Shown one piece after another: positions 54,355 through 63,078 of a DNA stretch of 64,000 nt. Numbering within the stretch: position 1 is the first letter of the stretch; each line of letters begins with the position of its first letter. The notes under the pieces were generated by a model. That model was not told the DNA's origin. It ran no database searches and saw only the letters and a list, made by a program, of their open reading frames with translations. The stretch is from NCBI RefSeq assembly GCF_023716865.1, contig NZ_CP092417.1, positions 3,636,001 to 3,700,000 on the forward strand, given 5' to 3'. The stretch is from Endozoicomonas sp. SCSIO W0465. GTDB lineage: Bacteria > Pseudomonadota > Gammaproteobacteria > Pseudomonadales > Endozoicomonadaceae. A program made the translations under genes and the position numbers.

Positions 54355-55527
54355 TCATTCAACTGGCAAGCGGACCCAGCCCTCCATTAATACCCTTGCG
54401 CTTCGACTCATGATCGCTTTGGTCACCGACCATTGCCCATCAATCAACACGGTTTCTGCCCCAACTTTTAATGTCCCCGATGGGTGGCCAAAATGGACAG
54501 AGTTTCGTTCACCACCGCCGGCAGCCAGGTTAACCAGAGTTCCCGGAATGGCAGCCGCCGTACCAATGGCCACAGCGGCAGTTCCCATCATGGCATGATG
54601 AAGTTTACCCATGGAGAATGCCCTGACCAGCAAGTCGATATCATCTTCAGAAACTGCTTTGCCGCTGGAAGAAAGATAGCTTTTGGGTTCAGCAACAAAA
54701 GCGACTTTTGGCGTATGTTGCCGAATAGCGGACTCTTCCAGACTGCTGATCAACCCCATCCGCAGTGCTCCATGGGCCCGAATACTCTCAAACATGGCCA
54801 GGGCGTTCTCATTGCCATTGATCACTTCCTGAAGTTCAGTCCCCTGGTAACCAATGTCTTTAGCATTGACAAAAATAGCAGGAATGCCTGCATTGATCAG
54901 GGTTGCCTTGAAAGTACCAACACCGGGGACTTCCAGATCATCGACCAGATGACCTGTCGGGAACAGGGCTCCTTCGCCATCAGCAGGATCGAGAAACTCA
55001 ACCTGAACTTCAGCAGCCGGAAAAGTCACTCCATCCAGCACAAAGTCACCCGTTTCCTGCACCGAGCCATTGGTCATTGGCACATGGGCAATAATGGTTT
55101 TTTTGATATTAGCCTGCCAGATTCGTACCGGTGCAATGCCATTGTCAGGTACTCGTTCTGCATCAACCAGCCCACTGCTGATGGCAAATGCACCTACGGC
55201 TGCGGTCAGGTTCCCGCAATTACCACTCCAGTCTACGAAAGGTTTATCAATGGCTACCTGACCAAAGAGATAATCGACATCATGCTCTGGCTGAGTGCTT
55301 TTCGAAAGGATTACCGTTTTGCTGGTACTGGACGTGGCACCACCCATACCATCAGTCTGCTTACCGTAGGGATCCGGGCTGCCAATCACCCGGAGCAGTA
55401 GAGCATCACGAGCCTTGCCCGGAACCCGGGCAGCTTCTGGCAGATCCGTGAGATTGAAAAAAACGCCTTTACTGGTTCCGCCCCGCATATAAGTAGCAGA
55501 AATTTTTATTTGTGGAGGGTGCGACAT
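54355..55527 (-). CDS. prpF: 2-Methylaconitate cis-trans isomerase PrpF
   Basis: This 390-residue enzyme starts at ATG 55527 (MSHPPQIKISATYMRGGTSK). A longer frame covers the repeat region upstream and is unlikely. Typical segments are RGGTSKGVFFNLTDLPEAAR, GSPDPYGKQTDGMGGATSST, DWSGNCGNLTAAVGAFAI and AAGGGERNSVHFGHPSG. It isomerises the 2-methylaconitate made by AcnD so that the methylcitrate cycle can go on to 2-methylisocitrate. It is last in the prpB-prpC-acnD-prpF operon. AcnD and PrpF always go together and replace PrpD. Confidence 0.95.
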   Translation of the reverse strand: MSHPPQIKISATYMRGGTSKGVFFNLTDLPEAARVPGKARDALLLRVIGSPDPYGKQTDGMGGATSSTSKTVILSKSTQPEHDVDYLFGQVAIDKPFVDWSGNCGNLTAAVGAFAISSGLVDAERVPDNGIAPVRIWQANIKKTIIAHVPMTNGSVQETGDFVLDGVTFPAAEVQVEFLDPADGEGALFPTGHLVDDLEVPGVGTFKATLINAGIPAIFVNAKDIGYQGTELQEVINGNENALAMFESIRAHGALRMGLISSLEESAIRQHTPKVAFVAEPKSYLSSSGKAVSEDDIDLLVRAFSMGKLHHAMMGTAAVAIGTAAAIPGTLVNLAAGGGERNSVHFGHPSGTLKVGAETVLIDGQWSVTKAIMSRSARVLMEGWVRLPVE

Positions 55528-55541
55528 TTTCTCAGTCCTCG

Positions 55542-55618
55542 TTCCCACGCTCTGGTGGGAATGCATAGGCTTGGGTCTATAAAAAACACTTAGGGGTTGC
55601 CACACAGAGCGTGGCAAC
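55542..55618. repeat. Palindromic REP-like repeats between prpF and acnD
   Basis: Two dyads lie here: TTCCCACGCTCTGGTGGGAA at 55542-55561 and GTTGCCAC...GTGGCAAC at 55596-55618. The first resembles dispersed palindromes common in marine gammaproteobacteria. They may end or attenuate transcription before prpF. Confidence 0.6.
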
Positions 55619-55633
55619 AGAATCCTGTGTGAA

Positions 55634-58240
55634 TCAGGCAGCAGCTTCGGATTCCAGGAAGTCTTTGGCAAAGCGCTGCAGAACACCACCAGCTTCGTAT
55701 ACAGATACCTCTTCAGCGGTATCCAGACGGCAGGTTACCGGTACCTCAAGGGTGTCTCTGCTGGCACGATGAATCATTAGTGCCAGCGTTGCTCCCGGTG
55801 TCCGCTCTCCAATAACATCGTAGGTTTCAGTACCATCAAGACCCAATGTCTTGCGGGTTGTACCAGCCATAAATTGCAGCGGCAGTACCCCCATGCCCAC
55901 CAGATTGGTCCGGTGGATACGCTCAAATCCTTCTGCCACGATGGCCTCAACACCGGCAAGCCGGACTCCTTTGGCAGCCCAGTCACGGGATGAGCCCTGC
56001 CCATAGTCAGCTCCGGCAATAATAATCAGCGGTTGACGACGATGCATATAGGTTTCAATGGCTTCCCACATACGGGTTTCTTTACCCTCTGGCTCAATTC
56101 TGGCCAGAGAGCCCTGCTTGACTTCACCGTTCGCGTCCAGACACATCTCATTAAGCAGTTTCGGATTGGCAAAGGTGGCCCGTTGCGCCGTCAGATGGTC
56201 TCCACGATGCGTGGCATAGGAGTTAAAGTCTGCTTCCGGCAACCCCATTTTCGCCAGATATTCCCCCGCTGCACTGCTGGCCAGGATCGCATTGGACGGT
56301 GACAAATGGTCTGTGGTGATGTTATCACCCAGTACCGCCAGAGGGCGCATACCTTTCAGGGTGCGCTCACCAGCCAAAGCACCTTCCCAATAAGGCGGGC
56401 GGCGAATGTAGGTACTCCCGGGGCGCCAGTCGTACAGGGGACTTTCTGCCCGTTCCACCTTACCCAGATCAAACATGGGAATGTACACCTGGTTAAATTG
56501 CTCCGGTCTCACGGATTCAGCAACAATCCCATCAATCTCTTCATCGCTCGGCCAGATGTTTTTCAAGGTAATGGGATTGCCATCTTTATCTGTACCCAGA
56601 GCATCCTTTTCTATATCAAAGCGCACAGTACCAGCAATTGCATAAGCGACCACTAATGGCGGAGAAGCAAGGAATGCCTGCTTTGCGTAGGGATGAATCC
56701 GGCCATCAAAGTTACGGTTGCCAGAGAGAACGGCCGTTGCATACAGACCCCGGTCAATCACTTCCTGCTGAATTCCGGGATCCAGAGCCCCACTCATACC
56801 GTTACAGGTAGTGCAGGCATAGGCGACAATACCAAAGCCCAGTTTTTCCATTTCAGAAAGAAGCCCTGCTTCCTCAAGATAGAGCCTGGCAACTTTGGAA
56901 CCTGGTGCGAAAGAAGATTTCACCCAGGGTTTCCGTTTAAGCCCCAGCTCATTGGCTTTACGAGCCACCAGACCGGCAGCAACCACATTACGGGGGTTAC
57001 TGGTATTGGTACAGCTGGTGATAGCAGCAATGATGATGGCACCATCGGGCATTAAACCTTTTTGCTCTTCCTCGTCTTTTTTATAGGGTCGTGCAACGCC
57101 ACGATTGGCCAGCTCAGAGGTTGGTAAACGGCGGTGGGGGTTGGAAGGCCCGGCCATATTCCGGCAAACCGTCGAGAGGTCAAAGGTTAACACTCGCTCA
57201 TATTCAGCGGTTTTCAGATCATCAGCCCAGAGACCGATCGTTTTGGCATAATTTTCTACCAGCGCCACCTGCTCCGGCTCACGCCCGGTGAGCTTCAGAT
57301 AATCAATGGTCTGTTCATCGATATAGAACATCCCGGCAGAAGCTCCAAACTCCGGTGTCATGTTGGAAATGGTTGCACGGTCACCAATGGTCAGGTTGGC
57401 CGCCCCTTCACCAAAGAATTCAAGGTAGGATGACACTACACGCTCTTTTCTCAGGAATTCGGTAAGGGCCAGCACGATATCAGTCGCGGTAATGCCTAGC
57501 GGACGCTGACCTGTCAACTCAACACCCACGATATCAGGAAGACGCATCATGGAAGGACGACCCAGCATCACGGTTTCAGCCTCCAGGCCACCAACACCAA
57601 TGGCGATAACTCCCAGGGCATCCACGTGCGGTGTATGGCTGTCGGTGCCTACACAGGTGTCGGGATAAGCGACACCAGCACGGGCCTGAATAACCGGAGA
57701 CATTTTTTCCAGGTTAATCTGGTGCATGATGCCATTGCCGGCAGGAATCACATCAACGTTCTCAAAGGCAGTTTTGGTCCACTCGATGAAATGGAAACGG
57801 TCTTCATTCCGGCGATCTTCAATGGCCCGGTTTTTCTCCAACGCGTCCGGATCATAACCGCCATACTCAACCGCCAGAGAGTGATCAACAATCAACTGGG
57901 TTGGCACAATCGGATTCACCCTGGAAGGATCACCACCCTGCCCGGCAATGGCGTCCCTCAATCCGGCAAGGTCAACCAGGGCGGTCTGGCCAAGAATGTC
58001 ATGGCAGACAACACGGGCAGGATACCAGGGAAAATCCCGGTCACGCTTACGCTCAATGATCTGTTTCAGGGAATCAGTCAGGATGGCCGGATCGCCGCGA
58101 CGCACCAGTTGTTCAGCAAGCACTCTGGAGGTATAGGGTAGGGTTTTCCAGGCGCCCGGCTGAATCGCTTCCACCGCTGCACCGGTGTCATAATAATCCA
58201 GCAGTGTGCCGGGTAAGGGTTTACGAAAATCAGTGTTCAT
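55634..58240 (-). CDS. acnD: 2-Methylcitrate dehydratase, Fe-S type (AcnD)
   Basis: This 868-residue aconitase-family enzyme starts at MNTDFRKPLPGTLLDYYDTG (ATG 58240). The 4Fe-4S cysteines are in AAITSCTNTSNPRN and AYACTTCNGMSGAL. Other marks are VGTDSHTPHVDALGVIAIGV and the swivel domain GADYGQGSSRDWAAKGVRL. It dehydrates 2-methylcitrate to 2-methylaconitate, which PrpF then isomerises. The length fits AcnD (about 865) rather than AcnA (about 890). It sits between prpC and prpF. Confidence 0.95.
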   Translation of the reverse strand: MNTDFRKPLPGTLLDYYDTGAAVEAIQPGAWKTLPYTSRVLAEQLVRRGDPAILTDSLKQIIERKRDRDFPWYPARVVCHDILGQTALVDLAGLRDAIAGQGGDPSRVNPIVPTQLIVDHSLAVEYGGYDPDALEKNRAIEDRRNEDRFHFIEWTKTAFENVDVIPAGNGIMHQINLEKMSPVIQARAGVAYPDTCVGTDSHTPHVDALGVIAIGVGGLEAETVMLGRPSMMRLPDIVGVELTGQRPLGITATDIVLALTEFLRKERVVSSYLEFFGEGAANLTIGDRATISNMTPEFGASAGMFYIDEQTIDYLKLTGREPEQVALVENYAKTIGLWADDLKTAEYERVLTFDLSTVCRNMAGPSNPHRRLPTSELANRGVARPYKKDEEEQKGLMPDGAIIIAAITSCTNTSNPRNVVAAGLVARKANELGLKRKPWVKSSFAPGSKVARLYLEEAGLLSEMEKLGFGIVAYACTTCNGMSGALDPGIQQEVIDRGLYATAVLSGNRNFDGRIHPYAKQAFLASPPLVVAYAIAGTVRFDIEKDALGTDKDGNPITLKNIWPSDEEIDGIVAESVRPEQFNQVYIPMFDLGKVERAESPLYDWRPGSTYIRRPPYWEGALAGERTLKGMRPLAVLGDNITTDHLSPSNAILASSAAGEYLAKMGLPEADFNSYATHRGDHLTAQRATFANPKLLNEMCLDANGEVKQGSLARIEPEGKETRMWEAIETYMHRRQPLIIIAGADYGQGSSRDWAAKGVRLAGVEAIVAEGFERIHRTNLVGMGVLPLQFMAGTTRKTLGLDGTETYDVIGERTPGATLALMIHRASRDTLEVPVTCRLDTAEEVSVYEAGGVLQRFAKDFLESEAAA

Positions 58241-58255
58241 ACGTCGAACGTCCAC

Positions 58256-58335
58256 CGGGCAAGAAATTTATTGTTATGGACCACGGAGCATACAAAGGGC
58301 ACAAAGATATCATTTCCTCTGTGCGCTTTGCGATC
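58256..58335. repeat. Imperfect palindrome between acnD and prpC
   Basis: GGAGCATACAAAGGGCACAA and, inverted, CCTCTGTGCGCTTTGCG form a dyad of the kind found in dispersed intergenic repeats. I see no other element. Confidence 0.35.
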
Positions 58336-59523
58336 TTAATCGCGGTCTTCAATCGCCAGCCAATCCGCGCTCTCAGGTCCGATGTAGTCTGCAGATGGGC
58401 GGATAATCCGGTTGTTAGCCCGCTGCTCCATAACGTGAGCACTCCAGCCAGCAACCCGGGAACAAACAAAGATCGGGGTAAACAGCTTGGTAGGGATGCC
58501 CATAAAGTTGTAGGCAGAAGCATGGAAGAAGTCGGCATTACAGAACAGGTTCTTCTCACGCCGCATTACCGCCTCAACGCGCTCGGAAACAGCGTACAGA
58601 TACTCATCACCCACCTGTTCAGACAACTTCTGCGACCACGCTTTGATAATGGCATTACGCGGATCAGACTCGCGATAAACGGCATGACCAAAGCCCATAA
58701 TTTTATCTTTGCGGGCCAGCATGCCCATGATCTTCTCTTCGGCCTCATCCGGAGAGCGCCAGTTCTCGATCATGTCCATAGCCGCTTCGTTAGCGCCGCC
58801 GTGGAGAGGTCCCCGTAGTGAACCGATTGCGCCGGTCACACAGCTGTGAATGTCAGAAAGGGTTGAAGCACAAACACGACCAGTAAATGTTGACGCATTA
58901 AACTCATGTTCGGCGTAAAGCACCAGAGAAGAATGCATTACCCGGACGTGGAGTGGCTCAGGCTGTTTGTTGTGTAGGGTCCACAGGAACTGCTCGGCGA
59001 TGGAATCGGCTTCCGTATCGACATCAACCCGAACACCATTGTGACTGAAGTTGTACCAGTAGTTGATCATGCCCGGGAAAATGGCCAGCATGCGATCAAT
59101 ATGATTATTCTGTTCGGAGAAATCCTGCTCGGTTTCCAGATTACCCAGCATTGAACAACCGGTGCGCATCACATCCATTGGATGAGCATCAGCAGGTATC
59201 TGTTCAAGAACCGTTTTCAGCTCATCGGGCAGAGAGCGAAGCCCTTTGAGCCTGGTTTTGTAGGCAGTCAATTCAGCCTGGTTCGGCAGTTTGCCATAAA
59301 GCAGAAGATAGGCGACTTCTTCAAACTGGGCCTTATCCGCCAGCTCTTTGATGTCATAACCTCGGTATGTCAGGCCTGAACCGGTTTTGCCAACGGTACA
59401 CAATGCGGTTTCACCCGCTGACTGACCACGCAGACCGGCACCGCTTAATTTCTTTTCTGTACTTTTCTTTTCTTCACCTTTCTTTTCTTCACCCTTCTTT
59501 TCTTCACCAGAGTTCGTAGACAT
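58336..59523 (-). CDS. prpC: 2-Methylcitrate synthase PrpC
   Basis: This 395-residue citrate-synthase-fold enzyme has GGAGAAG before the ATG. The active-site parts are HGGANEAAMDMIEN and IMGFGHAVYRESDPRN, with the Asp segment near SSLVLYAEHEFNASTFTGRV. It condenses propionyl-CoA with oxaloacetate. Odd feature: residues 6-20 are three exact GEEKK repeats followed by STEKK, a lysine/glutamate tail absent from usual PrpC (about 375-390 residues). A MITE lies 22 bp upstream, between prpB and prpC. Confidence 0.95.
   Translation of the reverse strand: MSTNSGEEKKGEEKKGEEKKSTEKKLSGAGLRGQSAGETALCTVGKTGSGLTYRGYDIKELADKAQFEEVAYLLLYGKLPNQAELTAYKTRLKGLRSLPDELKTVLEQIPADAHPMDVMRTGCSMLGNLETEQDFSEQNNHIDRMLAIFPGMINYWYNFSHNGVRVDVDTEADSIAEQFLWTLHNKQPEPLHVRVMHSSLVLYAEHEFNASTFTGRVCASTLSDIHSCVTGAIGSLRGPLHGGANEAAMDMIENWRSPDEAEEKIMGMLARKDKIMGFGHAVYRESDPRNAIIKAWSQKLSEQVGDEYLYAVSERVEAVMRREKNLFCNADFFHASAYNFMGIPTKLFTPIFVCSRVAGWSAHVMEQRANNRIIRPSADYIGPESADWLAIEDRD
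59464..59508. repeat. 15-bp tandem repeat (three units) coding (GEEKK)3
   Basis: Three near-identical 15-base units at the 5' end of prpC differ only at the first base of a unit, which is synonymous. Such a tract can change length by slippage without shifting the frame. Confidence 0.85.
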
Positions 59524-59545
59524 AGTACTTCTCCATTTTTATTTA

Positions 59546-59704
59546 GGCTCTTTTCGTATTGCAGACTGCTGATTTCATAAATCAGGCTGGAATCCTCCTG
59601 TGGCAGGGCTTGGCAATATTTAGCCAGCAGTTTCCTGAAGGCATTGTATATCAAGGCCTTTGGCCAATTTTCATTGCAGAGCAGTCTGTAACCCGAAAAG
59701 AGCC
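59546..59704. mobile_element. 159-bp MITE between prpB and prpC
   Basis: The ends GGCTCTTTTCGTATTGCAGA and, inward from the right, GGCTCTTTTCGGGTTACAGA match the IS1595 copy ends. A perfect 8-bp duplication TTTATTTA lies at 59538-59545 and 59705-59712. It codes for nothing. Related by ends and length to the MITE at 34730-34889. Confidence 0.9.
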
Positions 59705-59771
59705 TTTATTTATTTCGTTCACCGGGAATTATGGTGATTCTTTGAAAAACGACTTCCCTCAAATTGACTAT

Positions 59772-60611
59772 TTATGGATTCAGGAAGGCGTTGGTTTTCA
59801 CCAGTTGTTCACGCTCCTGAAACGTCATCATACCATCGGCGATAGCGCCACTGTTACCGTCACGTCTGATCACCTGCAGAACTTCACGCATCGCCGTGAC
59901 GGCAGCCCGCTGCAGGTCAGAGGGGATAATGATCAGCTGATAACCCATCGCTTTCAGGTCTTCCGTAGGCACAAGCGGCGTTTTACCACTGTAGAACATG
60001 TTGATCAGTTTGGGACCGGGAGCCTGTTTGGCAATTTCTTCAATCTGTTCAATGGTCTGTGGCGCTTCAACAAACAGCATGTCCGCACCTGCTTCGACAT
60101 AAGCTCTGGCACGATCTATTGCCTCTTCAAAGCCGGTAACGGCAATCGCGTCAGTACGGGCGATGACGGTGACCTCTCCCGCATATTTCCTGGCAACCGA
60201 GACTTTTTTACACATCTCTTCAACAGATACCAGAGACTTGCCGTCCAGATGCCCACAGCGCTTTGGAAACTCCTGGTCTTCCAGGTGAAAAGCACTGACG
60301 CCCGCATTGGCAAACAGCTCAACGGTGCGCTTTACATTCACCTCATTGCCAAATCCGGTATCCGCATCGGCAATCACGGGCAGGGAGGTGGCTGCAACGA
60401 TCTGACGAACCCGGTCAACCACTTCAGTCAGTGTCAGCAAACCGATATCAGGTACACCTGTACTGCGGGCAATGGCACCACCGCTAGCGTATAATGCCGA
60501 GAAACCGGCTTCCTCACCGAGGCGAGCAGAAATACCATCGTAAACACCGGGAGCGGTGACAATACCCTGCTCTGCTATCAGCCGAACTAATGCATTATTC
60601 TTTTGATTCAT
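59772..60611 (-). CDS. prpB: 2-Methylisocitrate lyase PrpB
   Basis: This 279-residue enzyme has the signature KRCGHLDGK with the catalytic Cys, plus DADTGFGNEVNVKRTVELFA for metal binding and LYASGGAIARSTGVPDIGLL. It splits 2-methylisocitrate to pyruvate and succinate. It is the first gene of the prp operon on the minus strand. AAGG lies before the ATG. No GntR or sigma-54-type PrpR regulator is adjacent, unlike many prp operons. It is a little shorter than E. coli PrpB (296). Confidence 0.95.
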   Translation of the reverse strand: MNQKNNALVRLIAEQGIVTAPGVYDGISARLGEEAGFSALYASGGAIARSTGVPDIGLLTLTEVVDRVRQIVAATSLPVIADADTGFGNEVNVKRTVELFANAGVSAFHLEDQEFPKRCGHLDGKSLVSVEEMCKKVSVARKYAGEVTVIARTDAIAVTGFEEAIDRARAYVEAGADMLFVEAPQTIEQIEEIAKQAPGPKLINMFYSGKTPLVPTEDLKAMGYQLIIIPSDLQRAAVTAMREVLQVIRRDGNSGAIADGMMTFQEREQLVKTNAFLNP

Positions 60612-60953
60612 GATGCAACCTTGACAACATTTTAATCTGAGGTATTTATACCGAACTTTAATTAGCGCTTCTACCTATATTTAAAACAACCTATTAACTC
60701 AAAGCTCAAAGGGTAAATAACTTTATATTGATCACAATTGCTTATTTAAAAAACATCTCAGGAATACTGCATTGTCTTGAGTTAAGAGACTAAGCTAATC
60801 CCGCAGACAGTTTTTTACTTTCTCTGCGCTTAACGGTCAGAAGAGTTGGGCTGAAAAGAGCTGGGCTGAAAACTGTTTGAGCAATGGACCTACGTTCCTT
60901 GCTGATAGCACGGAATTGAAGGTAACTCTAATAAACTAAAATGGTGTCATATC
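60612..60953. other. Promoter region of prpB and the next plus-strand gene
   Basis: The 342 bp have no gene. They include AT-rich stretches and a short direct repeat (GAGTTGGGCTGAAAA / GAGCTGGGCTGAAAA near 60843 and 60858). No clear regulator site can be named. Confidence 0.4.
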
Positions 60954-61457
60954 TTGGAAACGACGATAAACAATTCATCTTATGAATCAATATCTATGCT
61001 ACCTCAAAGCGAGGATAAAACGGCTCCGGGTTCAGGTACAAGTACAGATCACAGTACAGGAGGATTTTTTAGCTCAAACAAAGGAAAACTTGCCGTTGGC
61101 ATTTGCATCGGTGTGGTCATTATCGGAAGCCTGGGGTTAGGACTGGGATTTGGATTGGCCAACAGTAAGCAATTAGAGTTCAGACATGTCAGTTCGCCCT
61201 TGTCTAATAATACCAGGGGTTTACCTGATACCCCCGGGGGGGGAGCAAGCATAACTGCTAACAACACCATTCTCCCTTCTACTCTGCAATTTATATCTTC
61301 CAGCATCTCAGAACCCCCTGAATTTAAAGGAACCACAAGTGCTCCCTGGCTATCTTCAAGTACTCAGAATAAAGATGAGTTATCATCAACCCTAATGCCA
61401 ACACCTACTACCAACCCTGAAGCACCAATGTCTACAGCCTATAACAGTACTGGTTGA
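60954..61457 (+). CDS. Hypothetical single-pass membrane protein
   Basis: This is 167 residues from a TTG at 60954 (LETTINNSSYESISMLPQSE). An ATG at 60996 would give 153. It has one membrane segment at about residues 45-69 (LAVGICIGVVIIGSLGLGLG, rich in Gly) preceded by KGK. The remaining 100 residues are Ser/Thr/Pro/Asn-rich and of low complexity, as in mucin-like or extracytoplasmic stalk regions. There is no known domain. A weak ribosome site keeps the call modest. Confidence 0.5.
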   Translation: METTINNSSYESISMLPQSEDKTAPGSGTSTDHSTGGFFSSNKGKLAVGICIGVVIIGSLGLGLGFGLANSKQLEFRHVSSPLSNNTRGLPDTPGGGASITANNTILPSTLQFISSSISEPPEFKGTTSAPWLSSSTQNKDELSSTLMPTPTTNPEAPMSTAYNSTG

Positions 61458-61768
61458 GAAATTAACGGATGTTACATCGCCTTCGATGCTCCTATCTTGC
61501 TACCTGATTACCACTGATCGTACGTCATGACACAGGGAAAGATAATTTAAGAATATACGTGCAGCTTTTCATTCTTTATGTCTATAACCCGGTAAAGAAA
61601 TAATAGAACCTCTCCAGTATTACCGGTGGAGCAGGCATCATGACGGCTTGTTCTCCAGATTATCAACTAAATTCGGTTTCATAACCGCTCCGAACAAGCA
61701 AAGACCCACATCATCATTCGAAATAATGATATTAATACGTCAACTGACTTTCAATTATCGGTTGATGG
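61458..61768. other. Intergenic region with probable left IS border
   Basis: The 311 bp have no gene. The left end of the IS1595 element probably lies near 61739, where TCAACTGACTTTCAATTATC resembles the other border near 62793. No target duplication was found. Confidence 0.35.
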
Positions 61769-62731
61769 CTAACCCGGTTTCCACTGGACGTCTGGCAGTT
61801 TGAGAAGTCGATCCGGCATCGGTGCTGTATTGACTGCAGCCCGACCTAGCCTTGAGATCATTGAAGGCATATCAAAACGCCGGTTAAACCGATAGTTGAA
61901 CTCTGATAGATAACGGCCCAGATGCTTGGGGTCGAGCTTATGGTAAGTACCGGTAATCGCTGTTTTCACGTTTCCCAGCATGGTATTTACCCAGGTGAAC
62001 AACTCATTCTCCATGGATGCATGCCCACCACCGGTAATGATGGCTGTGTGCTGGCATCCGGCATCTTCAATACCCCGGAAAACAGGACAGGACAAGCCAT
62101 CGCTGACGGCCCGGACACCCTTTTTCAGGGCATGTTCTGCCCACTCCTGAATGGTTTTTCGCCGGAAGTTATCAACGGCATTGAACTTCATGTAGATAGG
62201 GTGGTTATCAGCATCTGTCTGAACTGCGGCCACGAAGGGGGCTTTGTTCTCTGAGCCTCTGCCCCGGCGGCCTCCGTGGCGCTCTCCGCCCCAATAGGCG
62301 TCATCAATCTGAACAAAACCACTCAACTGCCAGCTGTTATCTCTTTCCATCATGACCTGCATGAGTTTGTGTTTCATGCGCAATGCGGCATTGTAGGAAA
62401 TGCCAAGTTGTCGATGAAGCGTCAGGCAAGAAATCCCCGCTTTATTCTGGGTGACGAGATAGATACCCAGAAACCAGGTAGCTAGAGGCAGCTTTGTTGA
62501 GTCAAAGATAGTGTTACTGGTAAGCGAGGTTTGGCAACGGCAGCAATTGCACTGGAATTCAGCTTTCCGGTGAAGCTTGCAGAAACTGCGGGAGCCACAC
62601 TTCGGGCATTGGAAGCCATCTGGCCAGCGCCAAGAGGACAGCGCGTTCTCACACTGCTCTTCACTGCCGTAATTAGCCAGAAATTGCATAATGCCAAGGC
62701 CTTTTTGGAACTGAATGGTGTTTTTACACAT
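61769..62731 (-). CDS. IS1595-family transposase
   Basis: This 320-residue protein starts at MCKNTIQFQKGLGIMQFLAN (ATG 62731, eight bases after GGAGG). The Zn ribbon CPKCGSRSFCKLHRKAEFQC, then CCRC is at about residues 43-70. The ISXO2-like DDE domain has FVQIDDAYWGGERHGGRRGR, then AVSDGLSCPVFRGIED and the end FNYRFNRRFDMPSM. The frame is intact. It is distinct from the other two IS1595 types in this window. The borders of the element are only approximate (about 61739-62793). Confidence 0.88.
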   Translation of the reverse strand: MCKNTIQFQKGLGIMQFLANYGSEEQCENALSSWRWPDGFQCPKCGSRSFCKLHRKAEFQCNCCRCQTSLTSNTIFDSTKLPLATWFLGIYLVTQNKAGISCLTLHRQLGISYNAALRMKHKLMQVMMERDNSWQLSGFVQIDDAYWGGERHGGRRGRGSENKAPFVAAVQTDADNHPIYMKFNAVDNFRRKTIQEWAEHALKKGVRAVSDGLSCPVFRGIEDAGCQHTAIITGGGHASMENELFTWVNTMLGNVKTAITGTYHKLDPKHLGRYLSEFNYRFNRRFDMPSMISRLGRAAVNTAPMPDRLLKLPDVQWKPG

Positions 62732-63078
62732 CAGTTTTACCTCCAAAACACATGACTATCGACGTTTATTATAGCAGTTGGCTCACGACGTAGGGTCGGT
62801 GGTAATCAGGTCTTGCTATAAGGTGTACATGCTTACCCTCTTCACCAACTATGCATTCAGGCTTTTGGAGTTTGATGGTCACAGTATGAGTTAAGAGGCT
62901 CTCAAACGGTTTTATGAGCAATTGACAGGGAAGTTTTGCCACTATTTGTCACTAAAATTACCGCAATTGCCAAGCCTAATGATATTTATATCTTTTCATT
63001 GCAGGTTCATGGGTTGTTGACGATAGCATTGCACTCCGCCCCCGGTTAAAATGCCAGCTGTTTTGTTCGGACACCTCT
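62732..63078. other. Intergenic region upstream of pabB
   Basis: The 347 bp include the right border of the IS near 62793. The rest shows no ORF of note and must hold the pabB promoter. Nothing can be named with confidence. Confidence 0.4.

Noticed and set aside
54484..55401. 305-codon plus-strand frame
   Set aside because: It is antisense to prpF and shows no family features.
55528..55689. 54-codon N-terminal extension of prpF
   Set aside because: It is made of the palindromic repeats. The conserved protein begins at MSHPPQIKIS.
59559..60494. 311-codon plus-strand frame
   Set aside because: It is antisense to prpB, whose protein is clearly conserved, and its start lies in the MITE.
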